Origin: Hyphomicrobiales bacterium
GTDB taxonomy: Bacteria; Pseudomonadota; Alphaproteobacteria; Rhizobiales; Rhizobiaceae
Direction: 5' to 3'
NCBI GenBank assembly: GCA_900472575.1
Contig: UCIV01000043.1
Location: forward strand, 27,637-91,636
DNA length: 64,000 nt
This document shows positions 50,242-59,271 of this stretch, one piece after another. The first letter of the stretch is position 1. The number at the start of each line of letters is the position of its first letter. A program made the translations under genes and the position numbers. The notes beneath the pieces are model-generated. The model did no database searches, was not told the origin of the DNA, and saw nothing but the letters and a program-made list of their open reading frames with translations.

Positions 50242-51165
50242 ATGAAATCCCGGACTCTGAAAGTCAACAAGGGTTTTGCGATTACCACAGGTGCCGCTGT
50301 CGCGCTTCTCGCGCTGACTGTCTCACCTGGTGCTGCCGAGCGCAACAACCTCCTTCTTGCCTCGGCGCAGCAGGGTGATTGCGATCGCCTGGCAGGCAGC
50401 CCTTACGACCAACAGCGCAACGGCGATTTTGCGCCTGTCAACATTGCCGACATAGGAAATCAGGCCGTTCAGGCATGCCGTATCGCTTTCGATACGACAG
50501 GGAACCCGCGTTTCGCGTATCAGCTGGGCCGCGCGCTCAATAGCGTCGACCAGCCTGATCAGGCGATGAGTGCCTACAGCACGGCGGTAAAGGATGGTTA
50601 CGCGGCTGCCATGGTGAACTATGGCATGCTTATGGGTCGTCTCGGCGACGACAAGGCGGAGTTTGCGTATTATCAGCAGGCTGCCGACAGCGGCAATACA
50701 CTTGCCGCCTATAATCTCGGCGTTGCCTATCGCGATGGTCTGGGCACGCAGCCGGATGTCGACAAGGCGCTTCAATGGTTCGAGAAGGCTGCCGCTGACG
50801 GGGATGACACTGCCGCGTTTAATATCGGTGCCATCTATGACGAAGGCCAACTCTTGGAGGCCGACGACCAGACCGCAATCGCCTGGTACGATCTTGCTGC
50901 GCAGCGCGGCAATACTGACGCGATGATCAACCTTGGCATCATGTATGAGACTGGCGAAGGCATTACGGCCAATGCAGAAAAAGCTGCCGAAATGTATCGT
51001 CAGGCTGCAGAAAAAGGCGATATGTTCGGCGCTTCCAAATACATGCAGTTCCAAGAACTGGGTGTTGTGCCTGCTCCCAACCAGCAGGGCGTGGAGGGCG
51101 TAAGCTCGCTGGTGCTGAAACAAGGTGATGTCGAAGCGCCTGCCAAGATCGGCAGCGAGATCTGA
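50242..51165 (+). CDS. Exported Sel1-repeat (TPR-like) protein
   Basis: A 307-residue protein with a signal peptide (residues about 1-33, cut near GAAERNN). Four Sel1-type repeats follow (about 118-270): AAMVNYGMLMGRLGDD, LAAYNLGVAYRDGLGTQPDV, AAFNIGAIYDEGQLLEADDQ and DAMINLGIMYETGEGITANA. Such solenoids mediate protein-protein contacts in the periplasm; in rhizobia the best-known relatives (ExoR, EsiB-like) act in signalling. ExoR is about the same size, but I cannot show that this is ExoR. Convergent with the proline-racemase-like gene, four bases apart. Confidence 0.8.
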   Translation: MKSRTLKVNKGFAITTGAAVALLALTVSPGAAERNNLLLASAQQGDCDRLAGSPYDQQRNGDFAPVNIADIGNQAVQACRIAFDTTGNPRFAYQLGRALNSVDQPDQAMSAYSTAVKDGYAAAMVNYGMLMGRLGDDKAEFAYYQQAADSGNTLAAYNLGVAYRDGLGTQPDVDKALQWFEKAAADGDDTAAFNIGAIYDEGQLLEADDQTAIAWYDLAAQRGNTDAMINLGIMYETGEGITANAEKAAEMYRQAAEKGDMFGASKYMQFQELGVVPAPNQQGVEGVSSLVLKQGDVEAPAKIGSEI

Positions 51166-51169
51166 TAGA

Positions 51170-52210
51170 TCAGATTATCTCGCCGGCGGAAGGTCCCCAA
51201 ACGTCGGTCATTGCAAAACCATCGGCCAACGGATCGAACGGGTCGAGTGCGACCTGATGCAGGCCGAAGGTAAATCCTCGACCGGCGATGGTCGGGATGA
51301 TGGCGGGCTTTCCCGCAACCTCGGTTTCGGCGGAAAGTCCCACTTCGAACTGCGTCCCAATAATCGATCGTGACAGGAACATATCACCCACCGCCACCTT
51401 GCCGCGGGCGTGCAACGTTGCCAGATTGGCGGAGTTGCCTGTACCGCATGGCGAACGATCAGCCCTGCCCGGCCACATGGTCGTGCAGGTACGCACCGTG
51501 CCATCGGCTTCCGTATCGCGGAACATCACATAAGCGACGCCGGAGATTGCCGGGATTTCCGGGTGGGCCACAGGGATCTGGCGGTTGATCAGATCCTTCA
51601 AAATCATGCCGGCCTGCACGAGGGAAGCGGCATTCTTCTTTTCGATGGTGAGGCCGATCTGGGATACGTCGACGAGACCGTAAAAAATGCCGCCATAGGA
51701 AATGTCGAGCGTGATCTCGCCCCATTCCGGCGTCTGAAGCTTCACGTCCAGCTCATGGACGAAGGACGGGACCATTGTGAGCTTCACCTTTTCGCACCGG
51801 CCGTCGCGGCAAGTGGCGACAGCCCGTACGAGGCCGGCCGCCGTTTCCAGCGTGACGACGGTTTCCGGTTCCTTCATCTCGACGATACCGGCTTCCAGAA
51901 GAGCCGTGGTGGCGCAGATCGAATTGGAGCCCGAGCTTGCATGCGCCTGATCCGGTTGCAGGATGATGAAGGCAGCATCCGCATCCGGATGTTTTGGCGG
52001 CAGGAGAAGATTGACGGAACCGATCGGGGTGCCGCGCGGCTCAAGGCAAAGGAAGCGGCGCAGTTCCTGCCCCTTGGGATCGGAATTCATCCATTCAAGC
52101 TGCTCGGCGACGGTATTGCCGGGAATTTTCGGGACGCCACCGATCGCCACACGGCCGATCTCGCCTTCCGCATGAACATCCAGCAACTGGATCGTACGCT
52201 TCCATCTCAT
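51170..52210 (-). CDS. Proline racemase superfamily protein, Ser/Cys type (hydroxyproline enzyme)
   Basis: A 346-residue protein of the proline racemase / 4-hydroxyproline epimerase / 3-hydroxyproline dehydratase superfamily. The first catalytic position is Ser93 (HASSGSNSIC) in place of the usual Cys, and the second is Cys255 (DRSPCGTGNSA). Ser/Cys members have been reported to act on hydroxyprolines as epimerase and/or trans-3-hydroxyproline dehydratase, so a simple proline racemase is unlikely. ATG 52210 (RWKRTIQLLDVHAEGE) is the family start. No other hydroxyproline catabolism genes are adjacent. Confidence 0.85.
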   Translation of the reverse strand: MRWKRTIQLLDVHAEGEIGRVAIGGVPKIPGNTVAEQLEWMNSDPKGQELRRFLCLEPRGTPIGSVNLLLPPKHPDADAAFIILQPDQAHASSGSNSICATTALLEAGIVEMKEPETVVTLETAAGLVRAVATCRDGRCEKVKLTMVPSFVHELDVKLQTPEWGEITLDISYGGIFYGLVDVSQIGLTIEKKNAASLVQAGMILKDLINRQIPVAHPEIPAISGVAYVMFRDTEADGTVRTCTTMWPGRADRSPCGTGNSANLATLHARGKVAVGDMFLSRSIIGTQFEVGLSAETEVAGKPAIIPTIAGRGFTFGLHQVALDPFDPLADGFAMTDVWGPSAGEII

Positions 52211-52432
52211 GACATCCGACTCCGAACAGACAAAAGCCGCTTGAAACTGCTGCAACAAGCTGACTGATTCACAGGTCTATTCTGGATAGCGCACGCGGTG
52301 TGTTCTGCCCATCGGGCAGAGGGAGAAACGAGAGGAATTTTCACAGGGAGCTGAATGAAGCGAAATACACTGCGTCAGGCGGAGGAACTCTTTGCCGCAT
52401 GCAATAGCATCGGTATTTCAAAGAAAAAAGAA

Positions 52433-52509
52433 TGGCGCACCCGAAGAGATTCGAACTCCTGACCCCCAGATTCGTAGTCTGGTGCTCTATCCAGCTGAGC
52501 TACGGGTGC
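52433..52509 (-). tRNA. tRNA-Arg (ACG)
   Basis: A complete cloverleaf: acceptor GCACCCG with CGGGTGC, D-arm GCTCAGCTGGATAGAGC, anticodon stem CCAGA/TCTGG around CTACGAA (anticodon ACG), and T-arm AGGAGTTCGAATCTCT. Discriminator G and an encoded CCA; 77 nt in total. Confidence 0.96.
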
Positions 52510-52644
52510 GTCTGTCAGCGGTGTGTTCCGCTGGCGTGGCGATCCTCTAAAGGGTGCCGAGAAGGATTGCAAGCGATTTTCCCTGGCTTGATGTCATTTT
52601 ATCTTCGTAAATTCATCAAGCCGTTGTTTTCAAATAATAATTAC

Positions 52645-54141
52645 TCACGCCCTGGCGCGATAGTCCTCCAAAGAGACCGGACGGTCGGGAATTTCGATAC
52701 GGAATTGCGTGCCCGGACCTGGTTTTTCAACGAGCGCGATCGTACCGCCATGCGCCAGCACCAACTCGCGCGCAATGACCAGCCCCAACCCTGTTCCGCC
52801 AGAACGTGCAGAGCCCCTGAAGGCCGAGAAGAGATTCTCCCGCGCCTTGCGCGGCATGCCCGGCCCGGTGTCATCAACGGTGATGCTGACAACGCTGCCG
52901 AGACGATGTGCCGTCAGAGTGACCCGCCGCACAGCTTTCGGATCATTGGCATCATGCGTGAGCAACGCCTGGACGGCGTTACGGCACAAATTGTGGACCA
53001 CACGGAAAATCTGCTCCCCGTCGCAATCGACCTCCACGCCTTCCGAGATCTGTTCGACGAATTCTATGCCCGAGTCAGGATCGATGGCCAGCATGTCACG
53101 CACTTCCTGGCACAGGTCGGTCAGGTTTACCCGTCGGCGGCGCGGGGCAGCTTCCGATGCCTGACCATAGGCTAGGACCTCATTGGTGTATCCGACGGCC
53201 CTGTCGATGGTGCGTAGCAGTTTTGGCGCAAAACTTCTGACCATCGGGTCTTCGACATCCGTCAGGCGGTCCGACATCAATTGAGCGGAAGCAAGGATGT
53301 TGCGCATGTCGTGATTGATCTTCGATACAGCCAGACCAAGATCGGCAAGGTTCTTCTGTTGCTTCAACGTCCTTTGAAGCTCGACCTGCATTGCTGCAAG
53401 ATGCCGCCCTGCGACGGCCAGCTCACCGCGAGAACGATCGGCGGAGAAAACCCGGGAAGGGTCATCGGGCCGCTCTGAAAAAAGTTGCATATTGTGCGTC
53501 AGCCGCCGGATCGGTGAAATCATCATACGGTTGATCGCGAGGAAGATAAGCACTGCCGTAATCAACGAAATCAGCAAGGAGATGAGAAACATCATCTTCG
53601 AGTAGATCAGCATATCCTTGCGAAGGGCGTTATCAGTCATGACCAGTTCGATGATCATATCGCTTTCACCAACCGGACCGAAAACACGCATCACCCGGTT
53701 GCCACCGAAGACAAGCGTATCCAGCGCATCACGCATCGAGCCTAGCAGAGACGTGTGAGCAAGATCGTATTGGGCATCGATCTCCGGCGGAACCTCGATT
53801 GCGGCCAGAAGCCGGGACGTTCCATCCTTGCGCAACGCGATGACCTTTGTTCCGGTCGCCAGCAGCGTGTCGTCTTGCACGGCGCGCGGCAATTCGGCGG
53901 GCTGCAACCCGTCGATCACGATGCCCGCCGCGGCGGCAGTATCCAGGCGATCACGAAGCCAGTTCATGCGCATGCTGGAGATTGACGGCATGAAAATCAG
54001 GATTTCTGCCATCATGACGAATATGACCGTCAGCCAGAGCAACCGCCCGGAAAGACCGCGCAGGATGGTCGGCATCGGCTCCGGTCCGGCGCCGTCCGGC
54101 CATGTCCCCTGCTGTTCCGAGGTGTGAACCTCGCTATCCAT
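52645..54141 (-). CDS. HAMP-domain sensor histidine kinase, atypical H-box
   Basis: A 498-residue inner-membrane kinase: two membrane helices (about residues 31-58 and 175-200), a periplasmic sensor of about 115 residues between them, HAMP (about 198-250), HisKA and HATPase domains. The H-box reads INHDMRNILASAQ instead of the usual HELRTPL form, while the ATP lid is standard (DDTGPGMPRKARENLFSAF, GGTGLGLVIARELV). ATG 54141 has GGAG six bases upstream. No response-regulator gene is adjacent, so it is an orphan. Signal unknown. Confidence 0.88.
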   Translation of the reverse strand: MDSEVHTSEQQGTWPDGAGPEPMPTILRGLSGRLLWLTVIFVMMAEILIFMPSISSMRMNWLRDRLDTAAAAGIVIDGLQPAELPRAVQDDTLLATGTKVIALRKDGTSRLLAAIEVPPEIDAQYDLAHTSLLGSMRDALDTLVFGGNRVMRVFGPVGESDMIIELVMTDNALRKDMLIYSKMMFLISLLISLITAVLIFLAINRMMISPIRRLTHNMQLFSERPDDPSRVFSADRSRGELAVAGRHLAAMQVELQRTLKQQKNLADLGLAVSKINHDMRNILASAQLMSDRLTDVEDPMVRSFAPKLLRTIDRAVGYTNEVLAYGQASEAAPRRRRVNLTDLCQEVRDMLAIDPDSGIEFVEQISEGVEVDCDGEQIFRVVHNLCRNAVQALLTHDANDPKAVRRVTLTAHRLGSVVSITVDDTGPGMPRKARENLFSAFRGSARSGGTGLGLVIARELVLAHGGTIALVEKPGPGTQFRIEIPDRPVSLEDYRARA

Positions 54142-54290
54142 ACGGATCTCCAATTTCAGCCACGGGTTTCAACTCCGCGTGTATGCGACCATTTTACCGC
54201 GTCACCAAGATTTGAACACCCCGCGCAAACGCAAAAGGCGGAGGCAAAAGCCGCCTCCGCCTTAAATTTCGGTAATGTTCAGGCTGGAAT

Positions 54291-56303
54291 TCAGAATTCT
54301 TCCCAATCAGCAACGCTTGCCGCTGCTTTGGCCGAGCCACCTCCGCCCAAGGCACGGCTGAGAGCTGCGGTCAGTTTTCTTGCCGGGGAAGCTTGCGGGC
54401 GATGAGAGGCTTCGGCCGGCACGAGACGAGGCAAGCGGCTATCTTCCTCGGCAATCCTGAAGTGCGATACAAGATGATAAAGTGCGTCGGCTTCGGTAGA
54501 TAGCTTGCTGGTCGCAGCAGAACTTTCTTCAACCATGGCGGCATTCTGCTGGGTGACATGGTCCATTTGGTTGACCGCGGTATTTACCTCGGCAAGACCG
54601 GTCGCCTGCTCCTTCGATGCCACGGCGATCGAATGGATGTGGTCATTGATGCGGCTGACGCGCGCTTCGATTTCTGACAGGGCTGCTCCGGTCTTCTGAA
54701 CCAGTTGAACGCCGCCTGCCACTTCCTCGCCTGACTTGCCGATCAGCGACTTGATATCCTTCGCCGCACTGGCGGAGCGTTGTGCGAGTTCGCGGACCTC
54801 CTGGGCGACGACGGCAAAGCCCTTGCCTGCTTCCCCGGCCCTCGCCGCTTCCACACCCGCATTCAGAGCCAGAAGGTTGGTCTGGAACGCGATCTCGTCG
54901 ATCACATTGGTAATCTGGGCGATCTCACGCGAGGCCTGCTCGATTCGTCCCATCGCTTCAATGGCATTGCGAACGACCGCGCCGGACTGGATCGCGCTTT
55001 CCTTCGCCTCGCCGACCATGGTGGTCGCTTCATTGGCCCGCTCGGTCGAGGTCCTCACGACGGAGGTGATCTGATCGAGAGCGGCCGACGTTTCTTCAAG
55101 GGCTGCCGCCTGCTGCTCGGTGCGCTTCGACAAATCGTTAGCGGCGCTGCTCAGTTCGGACGCGCCGTCATTCATGGCGCCGGTGGCATTGCGCACCTTA
55201 CCCATGGTGGACTGAAGCGTCTGCATCGTACCGTTGACGTTTTCCTGCAGTTCGGCAAACGCGCCCTTGAAATCTCCCCGCATGCTGTCGGTGAGATCGC
55301 CATCGGAAAGGCTTTTCACGACGCGGCGCGTTTCCGATACCCCGGCATCGATGCTTTTGACGAGCTGGTCGATATTGCGGGCCACACGGTCAAGGCTTTC
55401 GACACCCCATTGCTTATCAATGCGACAGGTGAAATCGCCCTCGGCTGCAGCTTGGACAACGGCAGACATACGCGTCTGCAGATCGTCACTCTTTGCCTTC
55501 AAACCCGCCTCGGCATCGGTCATGCGGGCAACTTCCAGGCCGTTCGTCTTGAAGACTTCGACGGCTGCGGCCATGTCGCCAATTTCGTCCCTGCGGCCAG
55601 AAAATGGCACGGCGGCATCATAATCACCGTGAGCAAGGCGCCCCATCGAAGATGTCAGCTTAAGGATAGGACCGCTAATCTGGCTGCGTCCAAGATAAAG
55701 GCCAAAGCCTAGGCCACCGCCGACACCGAGAATGGCAACGAGAAGAACGGAGTAGAAGATCAGGTTACCGAAGGACGTCATCTCTGCGCTTAACACGTCC
55801 AGTTCGGCAACATCTGAGGCAACGACCTTGTCGATCTCCCCCTGATAGGCTTTGCGGTTTGCGCGGTTGGCGTCGTTGTTACCCTGAACATTGGCAGCCT
55901 GCGGCCCTTCAGTCGCGCCGAGGCGCACCGTTTCGGTGCGGAATGCCTTGAACTCTGTGAAACCTGCCGTGAGCTTGTCGAATTGCGCCTTCTGCGCTGC
56001 TGGAACGACAGCGGCCCAATCGGCAATCAGCTTTTCCATGTCGGCGAGACTTTTCGTCACGCCTTCACCAAAAGGCTTGGCGGATGAGACATCCTTCGCC
56101 GCATACATACCGCGAGCGTCCATAACCACCGCGGTCACCAGGCGGTTGAGCCGCTCGCCCTTGTAGACGCGATCAGCGATATTAGCGTAGGCGCTCTGCT
56201 TGTCATGGTATTCGCTCACCGCGAATACCGACAATCCGGCAATTGCACATGCGACAAGGCTCATCAACCCTACGAGAAGGTTGATCTTTACTCCAATTTT
56301 CAC
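54291..56303 (-). CDS. Methyl-accepting chemotaxis protein with C-terminal DWEEF
   Basis: A 670-residue chemoreceptor. GTG 56303 follows GGAGGG by seven bases and opens straight into membrane helix 1 (INLLVGLMSLVACAIAGLSV). A periplasmic helical sensor domain (about 35-185), helix 2 (FYSVLLVAILGVGGGLGFGL), two HAMP-like segments, and the MCP signalling domain follow, with the hairpin tip IDEIAFQTNLLALNAGVEAA and FAVVAQEVRELAQRSASAA. The last five residues, DWEEF, fit the CheR/CheB-tethering pentapeptide (like NWETF). Ligand unknown. Confidence 0.93.
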   Translation of the reverse strand: MKIGVKINLLVGLMSLVACAIAGLSVFAVSEYHDKQSAYANIADRVYKGERLNRLVTAVVMDARGMYAAKDVSSAKPFGEGVTKSLADMEKLIADWAAVVPAAQKAQFDKLTAGFTEFKAFRTETVRLGATEGPQAANVQGNNDANRANRKAYQGEIDKVVASDVAELDVLSAEMTSFGNLIFYSVLLVAILGVGGGLGFGLYLGRSQISGPILKLTSSMGRLAHGDYDAAVPFSGRRDEIGDMAAAVEVFKTNGLEVARMTDAEAGLKAKSDDLQTRMSAVVQAAAEGDFTCRIDKQWGVESLDRVARNIDQLVKSIDAGVSETRRVVKSLSDGDLTDSMRGDFKGAFAELQENVNGTMQTLQSTMGKVRNATGAMNDGASELSSAANDLSKRTEQQAAALEETSAALDQITSVVRTSTERANEATTMVGEAKESAIQSGAVVRNAIEAMGRIEQASREIAQITNVIDEIAFQTNLLALNAGVEAARAGEAGKGFAVVAQEVRELAQRSASAAKDIKSLIGKSGEEVAGGVQLVQKTGAALSEIEARVSRINDHIHSIAVASKEQATGLAEVNTAVNQMDHVTQQNAAMVEESSAATSKLSTEADALYHLVSHFRIAEEDSRLPRLVPAEASHRPQASPARKLTAALSRALGGGGSAKAAASVADWEEF

Positions 56304-56780
56304 GGTAACGCCCTCCAAAGACACCAGAACAGCGCCAAGATCAGCCGCTATTCTTGATGACTGTGAAAATTAGCATAAAATCGTTAATAATGGCTGATCG
56401 AAAGCACCACCCGACTTTAGACGCGCAAGCAAAATTCTCCCGCTCGCATGACTTATTTCGCGATATATTTTCTCACGACTTGAGCCATTGCCCACAACAT
56501 AGAAAAAACTTCGCCAAAAACACAACCAAAGAAACTACGCCTGACGCGAACTATATTAATAATTGCATTCGCAATCGCTTAAATAATGGATGGCAAAACG
56601 GCGGCTTTCCGGTCATCCGGGGCTTGCGGATTGACTTTCGGGCTTAACCTGAACTATATGCCCGCGCGCTCAGGCAGCGGCTCGCAACCTGCATATCCGC
56701 ATGCCAGCGCATTTTCCGAAACGCTCTTGCTTCGATAGAGGCAATCTTCAAGAAGGGCCGCACACCGCGGCATTAAAAAA
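56304..56780. other. 477-bp intergenic region, AT-rich left part, rpmH promoter on the right
   Basis: The left 300 bases are AT-rich. A 97-codon open frame there (56354-56647) has no ribosome-binding site, no domain and a composition like non-coding DNA, so I do not call it. The right end holds the probable promoter for rpmH. Confidence 0.55.
56631..56660 (+). promoter_or_regulatory. Sigma-70-type promoter for rpmH-rnpA-yidC
   Basis: TTGACT (-35) and TATATG (-10) are separated by 18 bases, 121 bases upstream of rpmH. This is the best sigma-70 match I noticed in the window and lies before a ribosomal protein gene, where a strong promoter is expected. Confidence 0.65.
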
Positions 56781-56915
56781 ATGAAGCGTACCTACCAACC
56801 GTCCAAGCTTGTTCGCAAGCGTCGTCATGGTTTCCGTGCCCGCATGGCTACCAAGGGTGGCCGCAAGGTTCTTTCGGCTCGTCGCGCACGCGGCCGTGCC
56901 AGTCTGTCGGCCTAA
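56781..56915 (+). CDS. rpmH: 50S ribosomal protein L34
   Basis: A 44-residue, very basic ribosomal protein: KRTYQPSKLVRKRRHGFRAR, then ATKGGRKVLSARRARGR, exactly the L34 pattern and length. There is no clear Shine-Dalgarno; the leader just before the ATG is A-rich. rnpA follows 24 bases later, and the two are usually co-transcribed. Confidence 0.98.
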   Translation: MKRTYQPSKLVRKRRHGFRARMATKGGRKVLSARRARGRASLSA

Positions 56916-56939
56916 CGGCCGACTTGCCCGGACCGGGCA

Positions 56940-57332
56940 GTGACGACGAGTAAAGACAAGAAAAACACTGTCGGGCGGCTGAAAAGCCGGCCGCAGTTTC
57001 TTGCTGTTCGGAAAGGCGAAGCACGCCGCGGGAGAACCTTTCTCCTTGAAGTTCTCGACCGCAAGCAGCCCGATGAGCCGCCACGTGTCGGCTTCACCGT
57101 TACCAAAAAGCACGGAAACGCCGTCGAGCGGAACCGGATGCGCCGGCGCCTGAAGGAAGCGGTGCGCAAATCCGCCGGATTTGCAATGGAAAATGGACAC
57201 GACTATGTGATCGTCGCGCGCAGGGAGGTGCTCGGCATTTCCTTCTCAAATTTGACCGAACAACTTGCAGCACGGATTGAAGGCAGGCAAAAGCCCAAGT
57301 CTGTCTCAGGAACCTCCTCCAGGAAAGCATGA
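56940..57332 (+). CDS. rnpA: Ribonuclease P protein component
   Basis: The protein subunit of RNase P, which matures tRNA 5' ends with the RNA subunit. It has 130 residues. RLKSRPQFLAVRKG at the N-terminus, PRVGFTVTKKHGNAVERNRM and the RNR motif NRMRRRLKEAVR are diagnostic. The start is GTG 56940; a later start is possible, as no strong ribosome-binding site marks it. Its stop overlaps the yidC start (ATGA). Confidence 0.95.
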   Translation: MTTSKDKKNTVGRLKSRPQFLAVRKGEARRGRTFLLEVLDRKQPDEPPRVGFTVTKKHGNAVERNRMRRRLKEAVRKSAGFAMENGHDYVIVARREVLGISFSNLTEQLAARIEGRQKPKSVSGTSSRKA

Positions 57333-59137
57333 TGGAAAAAAACCGAAATTACTTCATCGCGATCGGCCTATCGGTCGTCATCGTCCTTGCCTGGCAGTTC
57401 CTTTATATGAACCCGCGCATGGAAGCGCAGCAGCGTGCCGCTGAAGCCCAGCAGGCACTGCAGCAGCAGCAAGCCGCGCAAAACCCGACCCCCTCGCCGG
57501 AAAACGCCGGTGCTACCGCGACGACCGGCAACCTTCCGGGTGCAGGTCAGGCCGAAGCGACCGCGACACGCGAACAGGCGCTTGCCAAGTCAGAGCGAGT
57601 CGAAATCGACACTCCGGCCGTTTCCGGCTCGATCAACCTGACCGGCGCGCGCTTCGACGACCTGAAGCTGCGCGAGTATCACGAGACCGTCGATGACTCG
57701 AGCCCGCTCATCACGCTCTTCTCGCCCTCCGATACCAAGGAAGGCTATTTCGGCGAAATCGGCTACATCGGCAGCGACACGAGCGGACAGACGCCGGGTC
57801 CCGGCACGAAGTGGACACTCACCAGCGGCCAGAAGCTGACCACGACCACACCGGTGACGCTTTCCTTTACCAACGACAAGGGCATCGTGTTCAACCGGAC
57901 GATTTCGATCGATGATCACTATATGATCACCGTATCGGACAAGATCGAGAACCCGGGCTCTGAAGCCGTAACGCTCTCGTCCTATGGCCGCATCACCCGT
58001 AACAACAAGCCGGTCACGCCGTCCGTATGGGTCATTCATGAGGGCTTCCTCGGCGTTTTCGGTTCCGACGGCAGCCTGAGCGAGCATACCTATTCCAACG
58101 TCGAAGAAGATGCAGTCACGAGCGCCAAGGCAACCGGCGGCTGGCTTGGCATTACCGACAAATACTGGGCCGCGACGATCGTACCGCCGCAGGCATTGCC
58201 TTATGAAGGCCGATTCACCCACTTCACCGATGGCCAGCCGCGCTACCAGGCTGACTACAAGAGCGATGCGCTGACCATTCAGCCCGGCCAATCGACTGAG
58301 CTGAAGAACATGGTTTTCGCAGGCGCCAAGCGCGTTCCGCTCGTCGACCGCTATGCCGAAGAATACAAGATCCCGCATTTCGACCTCCTTATCGACTGGG
58401 GCTGGTTCTACTTCATCACCAAACCGATGTTCCAGCTGATGGACTTCTTCTTCCGTCACGTCGGCAATTTCGGTGTTGCGATCCTTCTGACGACCATCGT
58501 CGTGAAGCTGATCTTCTTCCCGCTGGCCAGCAAGCAGTATGCTTCGATGGCCAACATGAAGCGCATGCAGCCAAAGATGGAAGAGCTGAAAGCCAAGCAC
58601 GGCGACGACCGCATGGCGCTGCAGCAGGCAATGATGGCGCTCTACAAGGAAGAGAAGATCAACCCGATCGCCGGCTGCTGGCCGGTGCTCCTGCAGATCC
58701 CGGTCTTCTTTGCGCTATACAAGGTTATCTACGTCACGATCGAGATGCGCCATGCACCGTTCTTCGGCTGGATCCAGGACCTTTCCGCGCCGGACCCGAC
58801 CTCGCTGTTCAACCTGTTCGGTCTTCTGCCCTACGACGTGCCGCACTTCCTGATGATCGGTGTCTGGCCGCTCGTCATGGGCATCACGATGTTCCTGCAG
58901 ATGCGCATGAACCCGACGCCGCCTGATCCGACGCAGCAGATGATCTTCAACTGGATGCCGCTCGTCTTCACCTTCATGCTGGCATCCTTCCCGGCCGGTC
59001 TGGTGATCTACTGGGCCTGGAACAACACGCTGTCAGTCACGCAGCAGGCTGTGATCATGAAGCGCCATGGTGCCAAGATCGAGCTCTTCGACAATCTCAA
59101 GGGCCTATTCAAACGAAAGCCTGCGACAAGCAAGTAA
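57329..59137 (+). CDS. yidC: Membrane protein insertase YidC
   Basis: Inserts membrane proteins with or without SecYEG. It has 602 residues: an N-terminal signal-anchor helix (NYFIAIGLSVVIVLAWQFLY), a Gln/Ala-rich linker, a large periplasmic beta-supersandwich (about 85-350), and the conserved insertase core from residue 365 (FGVAILLTTIVVKLIFFPLA, with the coiled region NMKRMQPKMEELKAKHGDD, and INPIAGCWPVLLQIPVFFAL). Two tandem ATGs occur; the first overlaps the rnpA stop. Terminated by the hairpin at 59144. Confidence 0.97.
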   Translation: MMEKNRNYFIAIGLSVVIVLAWQFLYMNPRMEAQQRAAEAQQALQQQQAAQNPTPSPENAGATATTGNLPGAGQAEATATREQALAKSERVEIDTPAVSGSINLTGARFDDLKLREYHETVDDSSPLITLFSPSDTKEGYFGEIGYIGSDTSGQTPGPGTKWTLTSGQKLTTTTPVTLSFTNDKGIVFNRTISIDDHYMITVSDKIENPGSEAVTLSSYGRITRNNKPVTPSVWVIHEGFLGVFGSDGSLSEHTYSNVEEDAVTSAKATGGWLGITDKYWAATIVPPQALPYEGRFTHFTDGQPRYQADYKSDALTIQPGQSTELKNMVFAGAKRVPLVDRYAEEYKIPHFDLLIDWGWFYFITKPMFQLMDFFFRHVGNFGVAILLTTIVVKLIFFPLASKQYASMANMKRMQPKMEELKAKHGDDRMALQQAMMALYKEEKINPIAGCWPVLLQIPVFFALYKVIYVTIEMRHAPFFGWIQDLSAPDPTSLFNLFGLLPYDVPHFLMIGVWPLVMGITMFLQMRMNPTPPDPTQQMIFNWMPLVFTFMLASFPAGLVIYWAWNNTLSVTQQAVIMKRHGAKIELFDNLKGLFKRKPATSK

Positions 59138-59143
59138 ATCAGC

Positions 59144-59174
59144 AAAACCCCGGCATCGACCGGGGTTTTCTTTT
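59144..59174 (+). terminator. Intrinsic terminator after yidC
   Basis: AAAACCCCGG pairs with CCGGGGTTTT around CATCGA and is followed by a T-rich run. It begins seven bases after the yidC stop. Confidence 0.93.
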
Positions 59175-59271
59175 GAGGGCGGTATGGCGCATCTCACCCG
59201 AGATGCTTGACATCTGACGCCAAAACCCGGATGCGATCTATTTTCCAGAAGATGCAGAGATAGAAAAACGA

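Noticed and set aside
56354..56647. 97-codon open frame between the chemoreceptor and rpmH
   Set aside because: No ribosome-binding site, no recognisable domain, AT-rich non-coding composition, and it runs through the start of the rpmH promoter region.
56631..57332. Possible replication origin beside rpmH-rnpA
   Set aside because: In many bacteria rpmH-rnpA lies near dnaA and oriC, but no dnaA or dnaN gene and no DnaA-box cluster was noticed here; in alphaproteobacteria the origin is elsewhere.
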